NCBI GenBank assembly: GCA_963663315.1
Contig: OY760176.1
Location: forward strand, 1,922,001-1,986,000
DNA from: G963663315 sp963663315
Lineage (GTDB): Bacteria; Pseudomonadota; Gammaproteobacteria; Arenicellales; Poriferihabitantaceae
Length of the DNA: 64,000 nucleotides
Reading direction: 5' to 3'
This document shows positions 8,701 to 15,578 of this stretch, piece by piece (the stretch's first letter is position 1; each line of letters begins with the position of its first letter). The notes under the pieces were generated by a model. That model saw only the letters and a list, made by a program, of their open reading frames with translations. It searched no databases and had not been told where the DNA came from. The position numbers and the translations under genes are program-made.

Positions 8701-9178
8701 TGATTCCGGGATTGTATTTGTTCCGGTCCAGCACGAAGGCAATGCACAGGCGTCCGATGAGGAAGTTGCTGAAATAAAACGATTGGCAAACGACTTGATT
8801 GGCCGAATGTTCCATACAGGAGATGATGACCTGCCGACTCGCCCAATCGGCTGGAACGATATGCTGTTTGTTGCACCATACAATCAACAGGTCAACAAGT
8901 TGAGTATTGCGCTTGGTGATAAGGCCAATGTAGGTAGTGTCGACAAATTTCAGGGACAGGAGGCGCCGATCGTGTTTTTAAGCATGTGTAGCAGCGATGC
9001 CAGTGAATCTCCCAGAGGACTCAATTTTCTGTTCAATAAAAACCGTATCAATGTCGCTATATCAAGGGCCCAGTCGTTGGCAATTGTCACAGGTAATCCA
9101 AATATCGGCAAAACACCCGTTAATCAAGTTGACCAGCTTAAACTGGTCAATTTATTCAATGCCATCACCAATGTCTGA
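5741..9178 (+). CDS. TM0106-family RecB-like nuclease fused to SF1 (Dna2/Upf1-type) helicase
   Basis: A 1145-residue protein. Residues about 1-210 look like a RecB/Cas4-type PD-(D/E)XK nuclease (SPSDLTRYMESPFASWMDR, GGYADFLV, then EVWDAKLS followed by IQLCCYAEML). Residues about 320-510 form an RNase H-like exonuclease module (DVFFDIEGYPF and YNIDDCNST). From about residue 765 there is an SF1 helicase core: Walker A GPPGAGKT (near 768), Walker B FIDEAGQ (near 875), LGDQMQLGQP, and the late motifs SVDKFQGQEAPIVF and NVAISRAQ. The likely role is processing of DNA ends or foreign nucleic acid; the substrate is unknown. It begins about 205 bases after the tmRNA 3' end, a common insertion spot for mobile DNA, but no integrase or duplicated tmRNA end was seen nearby. 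All core motifs appear intact. Confidence 0.88.
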   Translation: MYKKHGRLYFSPSDLTRYMESPFASWMDRFAIECPEHAPEKDPDDPLMASLSQKGFAHENAVQAAFVEKGLSLEIINGRSNKEKYENTLATIEKGVDVIAQARLELEPFGGYADFLVKESHCDRVSTDHSREYYYEVWDAKLSSTPKPTFVIQLCCYAEMLEAAQGYRPEFITIALGNGNKERLRTNDFYYYYQTLKSSFLNEQKCFNPIVKPDPADSKSWLDWSSYAEQLLLEKDHLFQVATITRGQIKKFNQVSIMTMQELADTTSGHIPGINPVVSGRLKSQAALQKKSVGRDKPRFEIIVPAEGEKSGLALLPPHSSLDVFFDIEGYPFDQGGLEYLWGVTWFNEQGNRKFTDFWAHNHEQEKTAFQSFIEWVNDRWQQDPSMHIYHYAHYEITACRKLMGRYGVCEYEVDQLLRNEVFVDLYKIIKGSLLLGEPGYSLKNVEHLYRDKRKSEVGSGGDSMVVYEQWRELNQKGAQGNTWRTSEILKNIRDYNIDDCNSTQELAKWLRQQQKSHGIPFLGKTDVTEPEIKEEITARTQLRDRLLTRAQTEMASNPERAALTENLAWTLEFHRREAKPLFWRLFDRLGLSPEELMDDPDCLACCERTKREAFKPKLRARNLAYEYRFDTDQEFRGVQQSFYLLGVETEDGNTAKATFVKDQSNLGKGLIALQSKTEPPAIISLIPDEYVNPNPIPQSIFQFVSDYENGISNVGQSAILDFLMRSKPGIKEHPGGPIAASHNPEERLRQTIHAIRRLDNSYLAIQGPPGAGKTYTGKHAIAELVQSGARVGISSNSHKAINNLLLSTARHCKEEGIPATFACTKDTEPGLAEFGVKIMKNNELTGHVKPGCVIGTTAWGFSRDDMVKRFDYLFIDEAGQVAVANLIAMSRSAHNLILLGDQMQLGQPSQGVHPADSGLSVLDYLLHETPTIAEDMGVFLGSTYRMHSKVNRFISKHIYEGKLKPHRDNDKRIIEVPAGYSGPLDVDSGIVFVPVQHEGNAQASDEEVAEIKRLANDLIGRMFHTGDDDLPTRPIGWNDMLFVAPYNQQVNKLSIALGDKANVGSVDKFQGQEAPIVFLSMCSSDASESPRGLNFLFNKNRINVAISRAQSLAIVTGNPNIGKTPVNQVDQLKLVNLFNAITNV

Positions 9179-9257
9179 TTTGGAGCCTGTCGGAAGCGAC
9201 GATACCGGGGCGTGCTGGAGATGCCGAATTTACCGACCCGTTGCCAAACCAGACCCG

Positions 9258-9686
9258 TCAGCCTGTGATGTAGTGCTCGAGTTGATCAATCGTGAACTGT
9301 TGTTCCTTGATCACCACCTTGACCAGATCTCCGATCGATATCATGCTGACCACTTCGTCTCCCTGAACAACAGGCAGATGTCGAAAATCATTATCGGTCA
9401 TGATCGACATGCATTCGGAGATCTCGCTTTCGGGTGAGACGGTAACTACATCACTGGTCATGATTTCTCGGACCAGAGTATTTTTAGACGAACGGTTCTC
9501 CAGGATCACTTTTCGCGCATAATCCCGCTCGCTCAGGACCCCGACCAGACGACTGCCATCCATGACCAGTAATGCGCCTATTCCTTTTTCAGCCATTAGC
9601 CTGATCGCATCCAGTACCGGCTGATCAGAACGTACACTCCAGATTTCTTTGCTTCTTTGATTCAAAATCTCAGAAATTCTGCTCAT
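9258..9686 (-). CDS. Tandem CBS-domain protein
   Basis: A 142-residue protein made only of two CBS domains (about residues 8-62 and 73-130), with ERDYARKVIL and VREIMTSDVVTVSPE as recognisable pieces. CBS pairs bind adenosine nucleotides or similar ligands and usually regulate a partner; no partner gene is adjacent. The RHLPVV segment (FRHLPVVQGDEVVSMI in full context) is characteristic of stand-alone proteobacterial CBS proteins. It converges with the preceding nuclease-helicase gene; the 79 bases between them show no gene. The partner cannot be named from sequence. Confidence 0.9.
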   Translation of the reverse strand: MSRISEILNQRSKEIWSVRSDQPVLDAIRLMAEKGIGALLVMDGSRLVGVLSERDYARKVILENRSSKNTLVREIMTSDVVTVSPESEISECMSIMTDNDFRHLPVVQGDEVVSMISIGDLVKVVIKEQQFTIDQLEHYITG

Positions 9687-9776
9687 ATCCGCCCCCTTGG
9701 GTTATACATATCGGGCATATCATATCAAAACAGCCCGATATTGACACAGTGCAATTCCTTTATTTGTAAATTAACC

Positions 9777-9805
9777 GACCTGGCGAATCATGGTTGGCAA
9801 GCCTA
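9777..9805. repeat. Relic copy of the fic start region (direct repeat, downstream copy)
   Basis: Bases 9777-9805 match 10978-11006 at about 25 of 29 positions, in the same orientation. The upstream copy contains the fic start codon. Here the minus-strand reading starts ATG-Ile-Arg-Gln and stops three codons later. It looks like the broken 5' end of a second fic-like gene, or one of a pair of recombination footprints flanking fic. Confidence 0.6.
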
Positions 9806-9834
9806 TCAACGGCCAAAATAAGGACATTTACTGA

Positions 9835-10992
9835 TCACTCCTCGTCGCCTGTCAGGATTTGCAAGTATTCCTGGTAGGCATACGCACGATTGCGCCGCCC
9901 GCCGGTGATCTCGCCAAGCACGCCGATACTTTCCAGTAGTTCAATCGCCTTGCGTGTCGGCGGCGCCGTCACGCCGAGCAGTTCCGATGCTTTGGAAACG
10001 GTGACGACCGGGTTGGACGGCAGGCAGTCGAGCAACTGGACGGCGGTAAGGGTTGATCGGTCGTGGGCGGTGATGCGGCTACGGTCACGCCCAACAACGG
10101 CATGGAGCGCCTGCGCCACACGGACACCGTCGGCGGCGGCCTCGCAAACGCACTCAAGGAAAAACCGGGTCCAGCCCTCCCAATCACCAGCGCTGCGCAC
10201 ATCCGCCAACCGCGCGTAGTACTCTTGCTGCTGACGCTTGAACGCCAGACTCAGGTACAGTAGCGGCTGCTCAAGCAGACCCCAATGCTCGGTCAGCAGC
10301 GTGATCAGCAACCGGCCGATGCGACCATTGCCATCAAGGAACGGGTGGATCGTCTCGAATTGCACATGCGCGAGTCCAATCCGAACCAGTGGCGGGAGGC
10401 CATTATCGACATGCAACCAATTCTCCAGCGCTTCGAGAGCGCCAGCAACGTCCTCAGGAGGAGGCGGGATGAAATGGGCATTGCCGGGCCGACTGCCGCC
10501 AATCCAGTTCTGTGACCGTCGGATTTCACCGGGCAGTTTGTTCATACCGCGAACACCATCCATCAGGATGCGATGCGTGTTGCACAACAGGCGGATACTC
10601 AGCGGCAGGCCTTTCGGGTGTGCAAGTTGCTTCCGGGCGTACACGAGGGCGCCCAAATAGTTGCAGACCTCCTCAACATCGTCCGGGCGGTCGCTTTTAT
10701 CCGTGGCTTCGAAGGTGAGAACATCTCGCAACGTGGCCTGGGTTCCTTCGATCTGCGATGTGGCCACCGCCTCCTTGTGAACGAAGCCGAAGAGAAACCA
10801 ATCCGTACTCGGCACTATTGAACCCGCCACGGCAAGACGAGCCAGTTCGATCTGTGCGCTCGCAAGCAGTTCCATCATCGGGCCATCCAGTTCCAGCGGC
10901 GGACCGGATGGAGGCAACGGATATGGAACGAAGGCGCGAACCTTCTCTCCGGAGGTGCTGGTGATACGGTATTGACCGGTCTGGCGAATCAT
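9835..10992 (-). CDS. Fic family protein (AMPylase-type)
   Basis: Fic enzymes transfer AMP or a related moiety from nucleotides to target protein hydroxyls. The 385-residue protein has the complete active-site motif HPFLDGNGRIGR (residues 216-227). It also has an N-terminal inhibitory helix motif TSQIEG (residues 78-83, matching S/T-x3-E-G), so the activity is expected to be auto-inhibited (class II). An N-terminal Fic_N-like part precedes it and a winged-helix-like C-terminus (about 315-385, SKASELLGVTAPPTRKAIELLE) follows, which may bind DNA. The GC content is higher than in flanking genes, and direct repeats frame the gene, suggesting acquisition. No separate antitoxin gene is visible. Confidence 0.93.
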   Translation of the reverse strand: MIRQTGQYRITSTSGEKVRAFVPYPLPPSGPPLELDGPMMELLASAQIELARLAVAGSIVPSTDWFLFGFVHKEAVATSQIEGTQATLRDVLTFEATDKSDRPDDVEEVCNYLGALVYARKQLAHPKGLPLSIRLLCNTHRILMDGVRGMNKLPGEIRRSQNWIGGSRPGNAHFIPPPPEDVAGALEALENWLHVDNGLPPLVRIGLAHVQFETIHPFLDGNGRIGRLLITLLTEHWGLLEQPLLYLSLAFKRQQQEYYARLADVRSAGDWEGWTRFFLECVCEAAADGVRVAQALHAVVGRDRSRITAHDRSTLTAVQLLDCLPSNPVVTVSKASELLGVTAPPTRKAIELLESIGVLGEITGGRRNRAYAYQEYLQILTGDEE

Positions 10993-11029
10993 GATTGGGA
11001 AGCGCTCGTTTCCTGACCCTGAAGTTTAA

Positions 11030-11043
11030 GAAACGATCGTTTC
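11030..11043. promoter_or_regulatory. Perfect 14-bp palindrome upstream of fic
   Basis: GAAACGATCGTTTC is a perfect palindrome 38 bases upstream of the fic start. Related CGTTTCCT / TGTTTCTT half-sites occur at about 11006 and 11067. The Fic protein has a C-terminal winged-helix-like region, so self-binding is a reasonable guess. The binding protein is not known. Confidence 0.45.
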
Positions 11044-11140
11044 CTTGTCAATATCTTATGAATCGAATGTTTCTTTGTTGAGAGACCCCTACCCCAAGGG
11101 CAGGTTCTTGTCAGAGGATTTATGACGAAGGCAAGTCAAT

Positions 11141-11218
11141 CGCCATTATTTCTCGGCGCTGGAGACGTAAGCTTCCCAGTATTCGCGTGACAGCTTCTGC
11201 GCCTCGGCAATCCCGGCG
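11141..11218. repeat. 78-bp direct repeat, left copy (pairs with 26154-26231)
   Basis: This segment matches 26154-26231 in the same orientation at 72 of 78 positions. Both copies encode, on the minus strand, the last 20-odd residues and stop codon of the same protein. The two copies are exactly 15,013 bases apart and frame the transporter/catabolic island and the GNAT toxin-antitoxin pair. Confidence 0.9.
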
Positions 11219-11316
11219 GATGTCATTTCTTTGGCGATCCTTTCTTTTACTTTTTCTGCATCGTCAAAATCCGTTACACTCTCCCAGAATGACAACGAAA
11301 TTTTGGTGCTGAACAC
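11146..11316 (-). pseudogene. C-terminal relic of a probable Sel1-repeat protein
   Basis: The minus strand is open for 56 codons before a TAA at 11146-11148. It ends with IAEAQKLSREYWEAYVSSAE and a final K, a pattern like the last helix and tail of Sel1/TPR-type proteins (A-x-x-L-A/S-R-E-x-x-E). No start codon or upstream repeats remain; the frame runs into the 3' end of the amidohydrolase gene. It is therefore a gene fragment. The Sel1 assignment rests on the tail only and is moderate. This fills the 323-base gap between fic and the amidohydrolase. Confidence 0.5.
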
Positions 11317-12683
11317 TACATGCTGTTGGAGACTGCCATACCACTGTATCGCAAGTCGCGTGATACGCCTAGCTCAGGTGAGTCAGGTTTTTTATGGAAC
11401 TTGCCGTCCTTCATGATCATCACCAACCGCTTGTGGTCCTGAAGCACACGCACGTTTGACACCGGGTCACCATTGACTAGCAACAGGTCGGCTAAATAAC
11501 CTTCCCGGATCATCCCCAGTTCATGCCCCATCCCCATGATTTCGCCACCATAGCGTGTCGCGGCCTGAATTGCCTCCATCGGAGACATTCCCACCATATC
11601 CACAAAATACTCAATGTCCTTCGCATTGGTGCCATGGGGTGTCCATGCGAATCCGTAGTCACCACCGATCAGGACTCGAATTCCGCGACGGTGCATTTTT
11701 TGCATGCTTTCTACCGCCGCCTCCAGTTCGCGTTCATAGGCTTCCGTTATCGGCGTGCCCGGCTTGATTCCGTATTCAGCAGCATTACGCGCAGTATTGA
11801 TCAGCCAGGCAAGACCAGGCGCTACGAAATGTTTATCCTTGGCTGCTTCAAGCTTATCGAGCGCCTCATCGTCGGTGAAAGACGCGTGGAAGATAAAATC
11901 AATACCGTATTCCACACATTTCATAACGGATTCCTTTGAACGGGCATGCGCTGCCAACTTCTTGCCGCGTCGTTTGGCTTCGTTCACCGCCATGGCAATC
12001 TCATCGTCCGAAAACTGATTGTCTTTCGCTGGCATGCTGGTAATCTCTTCTCCCGACAGATTGATCTTGATTGTATCCACACCCCATTTGATCATCTCAC
12101 GCACGGTGCGACGAATCTCCTCCGGTCCGGATACTACGATGCCGAGATTAAGACCTTCATGAGGGATATGCGGCAGGCTCATGTCACCAAGCCCTCCCAC
12201 CGAAGTGATCTCCGGACCCGCCGCGGTATAACGCGGACCGGGACACTTTCCTGCGTTAATCGCATCACGAATCACCACGTCCAACCTCGCCTTGGCGGCC
12301 GCTGCACCACAACCAGCAGTGAATCCGGCGTCGATCAATATTTTCGCCATTTCGATACAGTTGATAACGTGCTCCTCAACCGGCATCATCTGGATCGGAG
12401 CAATGCCCGGGGCATTGTTCCAGGACAGATGCAGGTGCGCGTCAATTAGCCCCGGCATCAACGTCATACCGTGACCGTCAATGCGAAGACCGTTGCCACT
12501 ACCCCATGAGTAGCCATTCGATTCGGTTCGATTAACGGACTTTATACGATTGCCTGACACCGTAACTTCACCACTGTATGGTAATTCACCGCTGGCATCC
12601 AGGATTCGAACGTTACTGAACACAATATCCTGTCGGTTTAGAGCGTTATTGCCACCGCTCCAGTTAAAATTATTGTCTGCCAT
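11316..12683 (-). CDS. Amidohydrolase family metal-dependent hydrolase
   Basis: A 455-residue amidohydrolase-superfamily enzyme (imidazolonepropionase/prolidase-like branch) that hydrolyses C-N bonds of an unidentified substrate. Visible metal-site elements are DAHLHL (H83 and H85), a candidate carbamylated lysine in DTIKINLSGEE (near 210), HARS and FIFHASF histidines, and the late aspartate in IGGDYGF. The two-part beta-sandwich typical of the family is present (NVRILDASGELPYSG at the start and EGYLADLLLVNGDP near the end). A GGAGGAG ribosome site precedes the ATG. It is the last gene of the long minus-strand train, 30 bases after the alpha/beta hydrolase. Its job is probably the terminal cleavage of an imported amide or lactam-like compound; this is inference. 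Confidence 0.9.
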   Translation of the reverse strand: MADNNFNWSGGNNALNRQDIVFSNVRILDASGELPYSGEVTVSGNRIKSVNRTESNGYSWGSGNGLRIDGHGMTLMPGLIDAHLHLSWNNAPGIAPIQMMPVEEHVINCIEMAKILIDAGFTAGCGAAAAKARLDVVIRDAINAGKCPGPRYTAAGPEITSVGGLGDMSLPHIPHEGLNLGIVVSGPEEIRRTVREMIKWGVDTIKINLSGEEITSMPAKDNQFSDDEIAMAVNEAKRRGKKLAAHARSKESVMKCVEYGIDFIFHASFTDDEALDKLEAAKDKHFVAPGLAWLINTARNAAEYGIKPGTPITEAYERELEAAVESMQKMHRRGIRVLIGGDYGFAWTPHGTNAKDIEYFVDMVGMSPMEAIQAATRYGGEIMGMGHELGMIREGYLADLLLVNGDPVSNVRVLQDHKRLVMIMKDGKFHKKPDSPELGVSRDLRYSGMAVSNSM

Positions 12684-12713
12684 TGTTTTAAAACTCCTCC
12701 AATTTGAATTGTT

Positions 12714-13493
12714 TTACGCCGCTAGTTCGTTAAGGTGATTACTCATAATTTCGGCGGAGCGCTCGGCGGCTTCCACCATCATCCAGTGTCCGACACCCGC
12801 AATAATCTCCAGCCGGGCATTGCGAATATTTTCTGCGAGGTCCTGGCTCATCGCGATCGGTGCAATATTATCGCACTCTCCTGCAATCAGCATTGTCGAA
12901 CATTCTATCCTGGCGTGAGACGCCGCGGTGGCTTCACTTAATGCTTCACAATGCTTAGCGTAACCCATTGGGTCCTGCCGCATTAGACTTTCGCGAACGA
13001 ATGCCTTGACTACTGGATTGCGGCGCAGTGATGTTTCGGCTACGCTATTGGTCGAAATTGCCTCTGCAATCCCCGTCATGCCGTGCTCGCGTGCAGTGGC
13101 CGCTCGTTCCCTAAGCCCGTGGCGCGCCGCCTGCGGGGGTTCAACGATGGCGCCAAATAAAGTCAGACTTGCAACCAGCCTTGGTGACTCGACAGCAAGA
13201 TATTGACAAATCAAGGTTCCCATCGAATGCCCGACGAAGTGTGCACGTTCGATATCCGCGGCACGCATCGCGATTTTCACCGCCGCGACCAGTCCCGCCA
13301 TGCCTGATGCACCTGGCCGGTAGTTCGACCGCCCTGCACCGGGTAAATCCGGGCGCAGAACACGATAATTGCCCAGGGATGGCATTAACGTTTGGAAGCT
13401 GTTCGAGGTTCCACCGAGACCATGAACCATGACAACCGCAGGACCATTGCCTTGATCATCGATGACCATACTGCCGAAACGAAGGTCGACCAT
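12714..13493 (-). CDS. Alpha/beta hydrolase
   Basis: A 259-residue alpha/beta-fold hydrolase with oxyanion motif VMVHGLGG, nucleophile elbow GHSMG (serine in the centre), an acid in the AGECDNIAP stretch and a late histidine in GVGHWMM. The open frame reaches 13613, but the extra N-terminal residues come from out-of-frame reading over the fumarylacetoacetate-hydrolase relic. The ATG at 13493 gives a normal start (MVDLRFGSMVIDDQG) and overlaps the relic's TGA as TGATG, which implies translational coupling. Such enzymes in catabolic operons often cleave C-C bonds of ring-fission products or esters; the substrate here is unknown. Confidence 0.9.
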   Translation of the reverse strand: MVDLRFGSMVIDDQGNGPAVVMVHGLGGTSNSFQTLMPSLGNYRVLRPDLPGAGRSNYRPGASGMAGLVAAVKIAMRAADIERAHFVGHSMGTLICQYLAVESPRLVASLTLFGAIVEPPQAARHGLRERAATAREHGMTGIAEAISTNSVAETSLRRNPVVKAFVRESLMRQDPMGYAKHCEALSEATAASHARIECSTMLIAGECDNIAPIAMSQDLAENIRNARLEIIAGVGHWMMVEAAERSAEIMSNHLNELAA

Positions 13494-13651
13494 CACTGGC
13501 TGTCCACCGGATTCTCGAGCACCCCAATTCCATCGAATTCCAACCGAACGATGTCGCCTGGAACGAGGTATTTCGGTGGCTTGAAGCCGATAATATCGTC
13601 GACATGCCCCCAATAACGGTTACTGTTCCGACTAAATACGGCGAGTTTCAT
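13493..13651 (-). pseudogene. Internally deleted fumarylacetoacetate-hydrolase-family relic (52 codons)
   Basis: The minus strand has an ATG at 13651 and reads 52 codons to a TGA at 13493-13495. It begins MKLAVFSRNSNRYWG, like the N-terminus of FAH-family enzymes, and ends with KYLVPGDIVRLEFDGIGVL followed by ENPV, the classical FAH C-terminal signature. Family members are 220-300 residues, so some 200 internal residues, including the metal-binding glutamates, are missing. It starts 8 bases after the upstream dehydrogenase stop and its stop overlaps the alpha/beta hydrolase start, so the reading frame and operon position are kept. It may survive as a coupling leader or as a small protein; catalysis is not expected. 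Confidence 0.7.
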
Positions 13652-13659
13652 ATCATGAT

Positions 13660-15135
13660 CTAGGTTGAATGTTCGGGTAACAGCACAATGGAACCTGTGG
13701 TTCGACGCTCCTGCAGTGCACGGTGAGCCTCCGCCACTTGTTGGAAATCGTATCTGTGATGAATATTCACCCGCACAATACCTCGTTCAATTGCGTCGAA
13801 CAGACGGTGCGTGATCGAAGTGACTTTTTCACGGGAATCGGTGTAATGAGCGTAATTCGGTCGTGATACTGTTGCCGACTTCAAAGCAAGCGAGCCGATG
13901 TCCCAGTTACCGATATCTCCTGACGCTTGGCCAAAACTTATCAGGTGTCCACAATCGGCGAGAGCAGCGACCGAATGTGCAAAGCTGTCATGTCCGACAG
14001 CGTCATAAATAACGTCTGCGCCCCGACCGCCTGTCAGTTCTTGAACCTGTTCCACAAGGCTGGATTCACTTGGTGTGATGACATGGTGGGCGCCTGCGTC
14101 GAGTGCCGCTTGGATCTTCTCTGGACTAGAGGTTGCCCCGATTACAGTTGCTCCAAGATGACTGGCCCACTGGCACAAAAGACTTCCCACACCACCTGCC
14201 GGGGCATAAACCAGAACAGTCTCACCGGCACTGACCGGATGAACCCGATGCAATAGGAACTCCGCTGTCATACCCTTCAGTAAGCCCCCGGCAGCAGTTA
14301 CATCGTCAATAATGTCAGGCAACGGGACCACCAGTCCAATATCCATGGTGCGCACGGTTGTGTATGCACCAATCGGGAGACATGCGTACGCGACACGCTG
14401 TCCCGGCGCCAGATGAGTTACCCCTTCACCTACATCAATCACTTCCCCGGCGGCTTCCAAGCCAAGAACACCGGGAGGATCCAAGAGCCGGAAATAGCCG
14501 GTGCGGCAATACACATCAATGTAGTTGACTCCAATCGCATGCTGGCGGATCCGTATCTGGCCAGCGCCGGGAGGTGGTACAGATATTGATTCCATTCGGA
14601 ATACTTCCGGTCCACCGTATCTCCCGACGACCATCGCAGAACCGCTCACCGTCCCCGAGGCTGGCGCCTGTGTGGATACGGATTCCATTATAGGATCACG
14701 CGATTCAACCAGTGATCGAACCGCTTCGAATCCAGCCTCATACACACCTTCTGCTACCAATTGTGTCATATCCTGCTCAAGACCCGATGGTGTTTGGAAA
14801 CGCGAACTCCACGACCAGAACGTACGATCCTGATCGGTTACCGAGTGAAGCGAAACCTCAGCGGTGTAGTTCTGAAGGGGAACGTCGCTTTCAATTATCC
14901 TGTAGCGAAAGCTATGTTTTTGGTCGGACAGCGTCAACAACTGTTCCCGTACTCGTTCTCCGCCCATGAGTTGAAAATTACGTATGGCGCCCACCTGATC
15001 GGCGTAAAGGGTATTTTCAATGTGACTGTGACGTACCGCCGGATGCCAACGGTCATGATCGTTGAAGTTACGCAATACATTCCAAACCACTGATATCGGT
15101 GCATTTATGACTGTGCTGCGGGTCACCTTGATCAT
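13660..15135 (-). CDS. SRPBCC domain fused to zinc-free MDR (quinone oxidoreductase-like) dehydrogenase
   Basis: A 491-residue two-part protein. Residues 1-150 are an SRPBCC/START-type ligand-binding domain (STVINAPISVVWNVLRNFND, then WHPAVRHSHIE). Residues about 165-488 are a medium-chain dehydrogenase of the Qor type: MVVGRYGGPEVF, GVNYIDVYCRTGYF, GLEAAGEV, and the NADPH loop YAPAGGVGSLLCQWA. It lacks the zinc-binding cysteines of alcohol dehydrogenases. The SRPBCC part is clearly paralogous to the whole protein encoded just upstream (start one base after that gene's stop). A binding domain joined to a reductase suggests that a hydrophobic substrate is held and reduced in place. This fusion is unusual; a sequencing error is unlikely because the linker is smoothly in frame with no overlapping stop. 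Confidence 0.87.
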   Translation of the reverse strand: MIKVTRSTVINAPISVVWNVLRNFNDHDRWHPAVRHSHIENTLYADQVGAIRNFQLMGGERVREQLLTLSDQKHSFRYRIIESDVPLQNYTAEVSLHSVTDQDRTFWSWSSRFQTPSGLEQDMTQLVAEGVYEAGFEAVRSLVESRDPIMESVSTQAPASGTVSGSAMVVGRYGGPEVFRMESISVPPPGAGQIRIRQHAIGVNYIDVYCRTGYFRLLDPPGVLGLEAAGEVIDVGEGVTHLAPGQRVAYACLPIGAYTTVRTMDIGLVVPLPDIIDDVTAAGGLLKGMTAEFLLHRVHPVSAGETVLVYAPAGGVGSLLCQWASHLGATVIGATSSPEKIQAALDAGAHHVITPSESSLVEQVQELTGGRGADVIYDAVGHDSFAHSVAALADCGHLISFGQASGDIGNWDIGSLALKSATVSRPNYAHYTDSREKVTSITHRLFDAIERGIVRVNIHHRYDFQQVAEAHRALQERRTTGSIVLLPEHST

Positions 15136-15136
15136 G

Positions 15137-15574
15137 TCAGAATCTAAAACGCTGTTTTAGTGCGTCAAACCCTGCCTGGAACACTCCTTGCTCGATTTGC
15201 TCAATCAGTGACGATTCGAGTGCCGCATCACATTCAAACTCGGCGGACCACTCAGCAAAGGTTCGATCACCGTCGGTGATGGGCGTCAGCTTCAGCGTAG
15301 CAACATAGTCCTTAACACCCATCGGGCTTTCGAGAATGGAGTAGACACAGCAGAAGTCATAATCAGATAGCGCCAGTAACCGTTCACGGATGAAGCCCCC
15401 ATCTTTCAGACTGAAAGCGCGCACACACCCCACCTGATCCGATGCAGATCCGCCTTCGATGCGACTGTCAGCGATCAATGGATGCCATGCTGGCAGCGCA
15501 TTAAAATCTCGTACCGTGTCCCACACGCGGGCCGCGGGCGCATCGATAATGGTAGAGGTGTAAGCCGTCGACAT
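15137..15574 (-). CDS. SRPBCC (polyketide cyclase/START-like) protein
   Basis: A 145-residue stand-alone SRPBCC protein starting MSTAYTSTIIDAPAARVWD. SRPBCC proteins form a deep hydrophobic cavity; some are cyclases or binding proteins for lipids, polyketides or aromatics. Motifs shared with the next gene's N-terminal domain include RDFN/RNFN, WHP, SRIE/SHIE, DQVG, RE-LL-LSD, DRTF-W and the ending GVFQAGFDAL / GVYEAGFEAV. The longer frame to 15643 overlaps flotillin and is rejected. The ATG lies five bases from the flotillin stop, so the genes are tightly packed. Specific ligand unknown. Confidence 0.87.
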   Translation of the reverse strand: MSTAYTSTIIDAPAARVWDTVRDFNALPAWHPLIADSRIEGGSASDQVGCVRAFSLKDGGFIRERLLALSDYDFCCVYSILESPMGVKDYVATLKLTPITDGDRTFAEWSAEFECDAALESSLIEQIEQGVFQAGFDALKQRFRF

Positions 15575-15578
15575 GGTG

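Noticed and set aside
10238..10660. 140-codon plus-strand frame opposite fic
   Set aside because: Shadow of a GC-rich gene with intact Fic motif; no independent support.
13494..13613. N-terminal extension of the alpha/beta hydrolase
   Set aside because: The extra residues are out-of-frame reading of the FAH relic; the ATG at 13493 is better placed.
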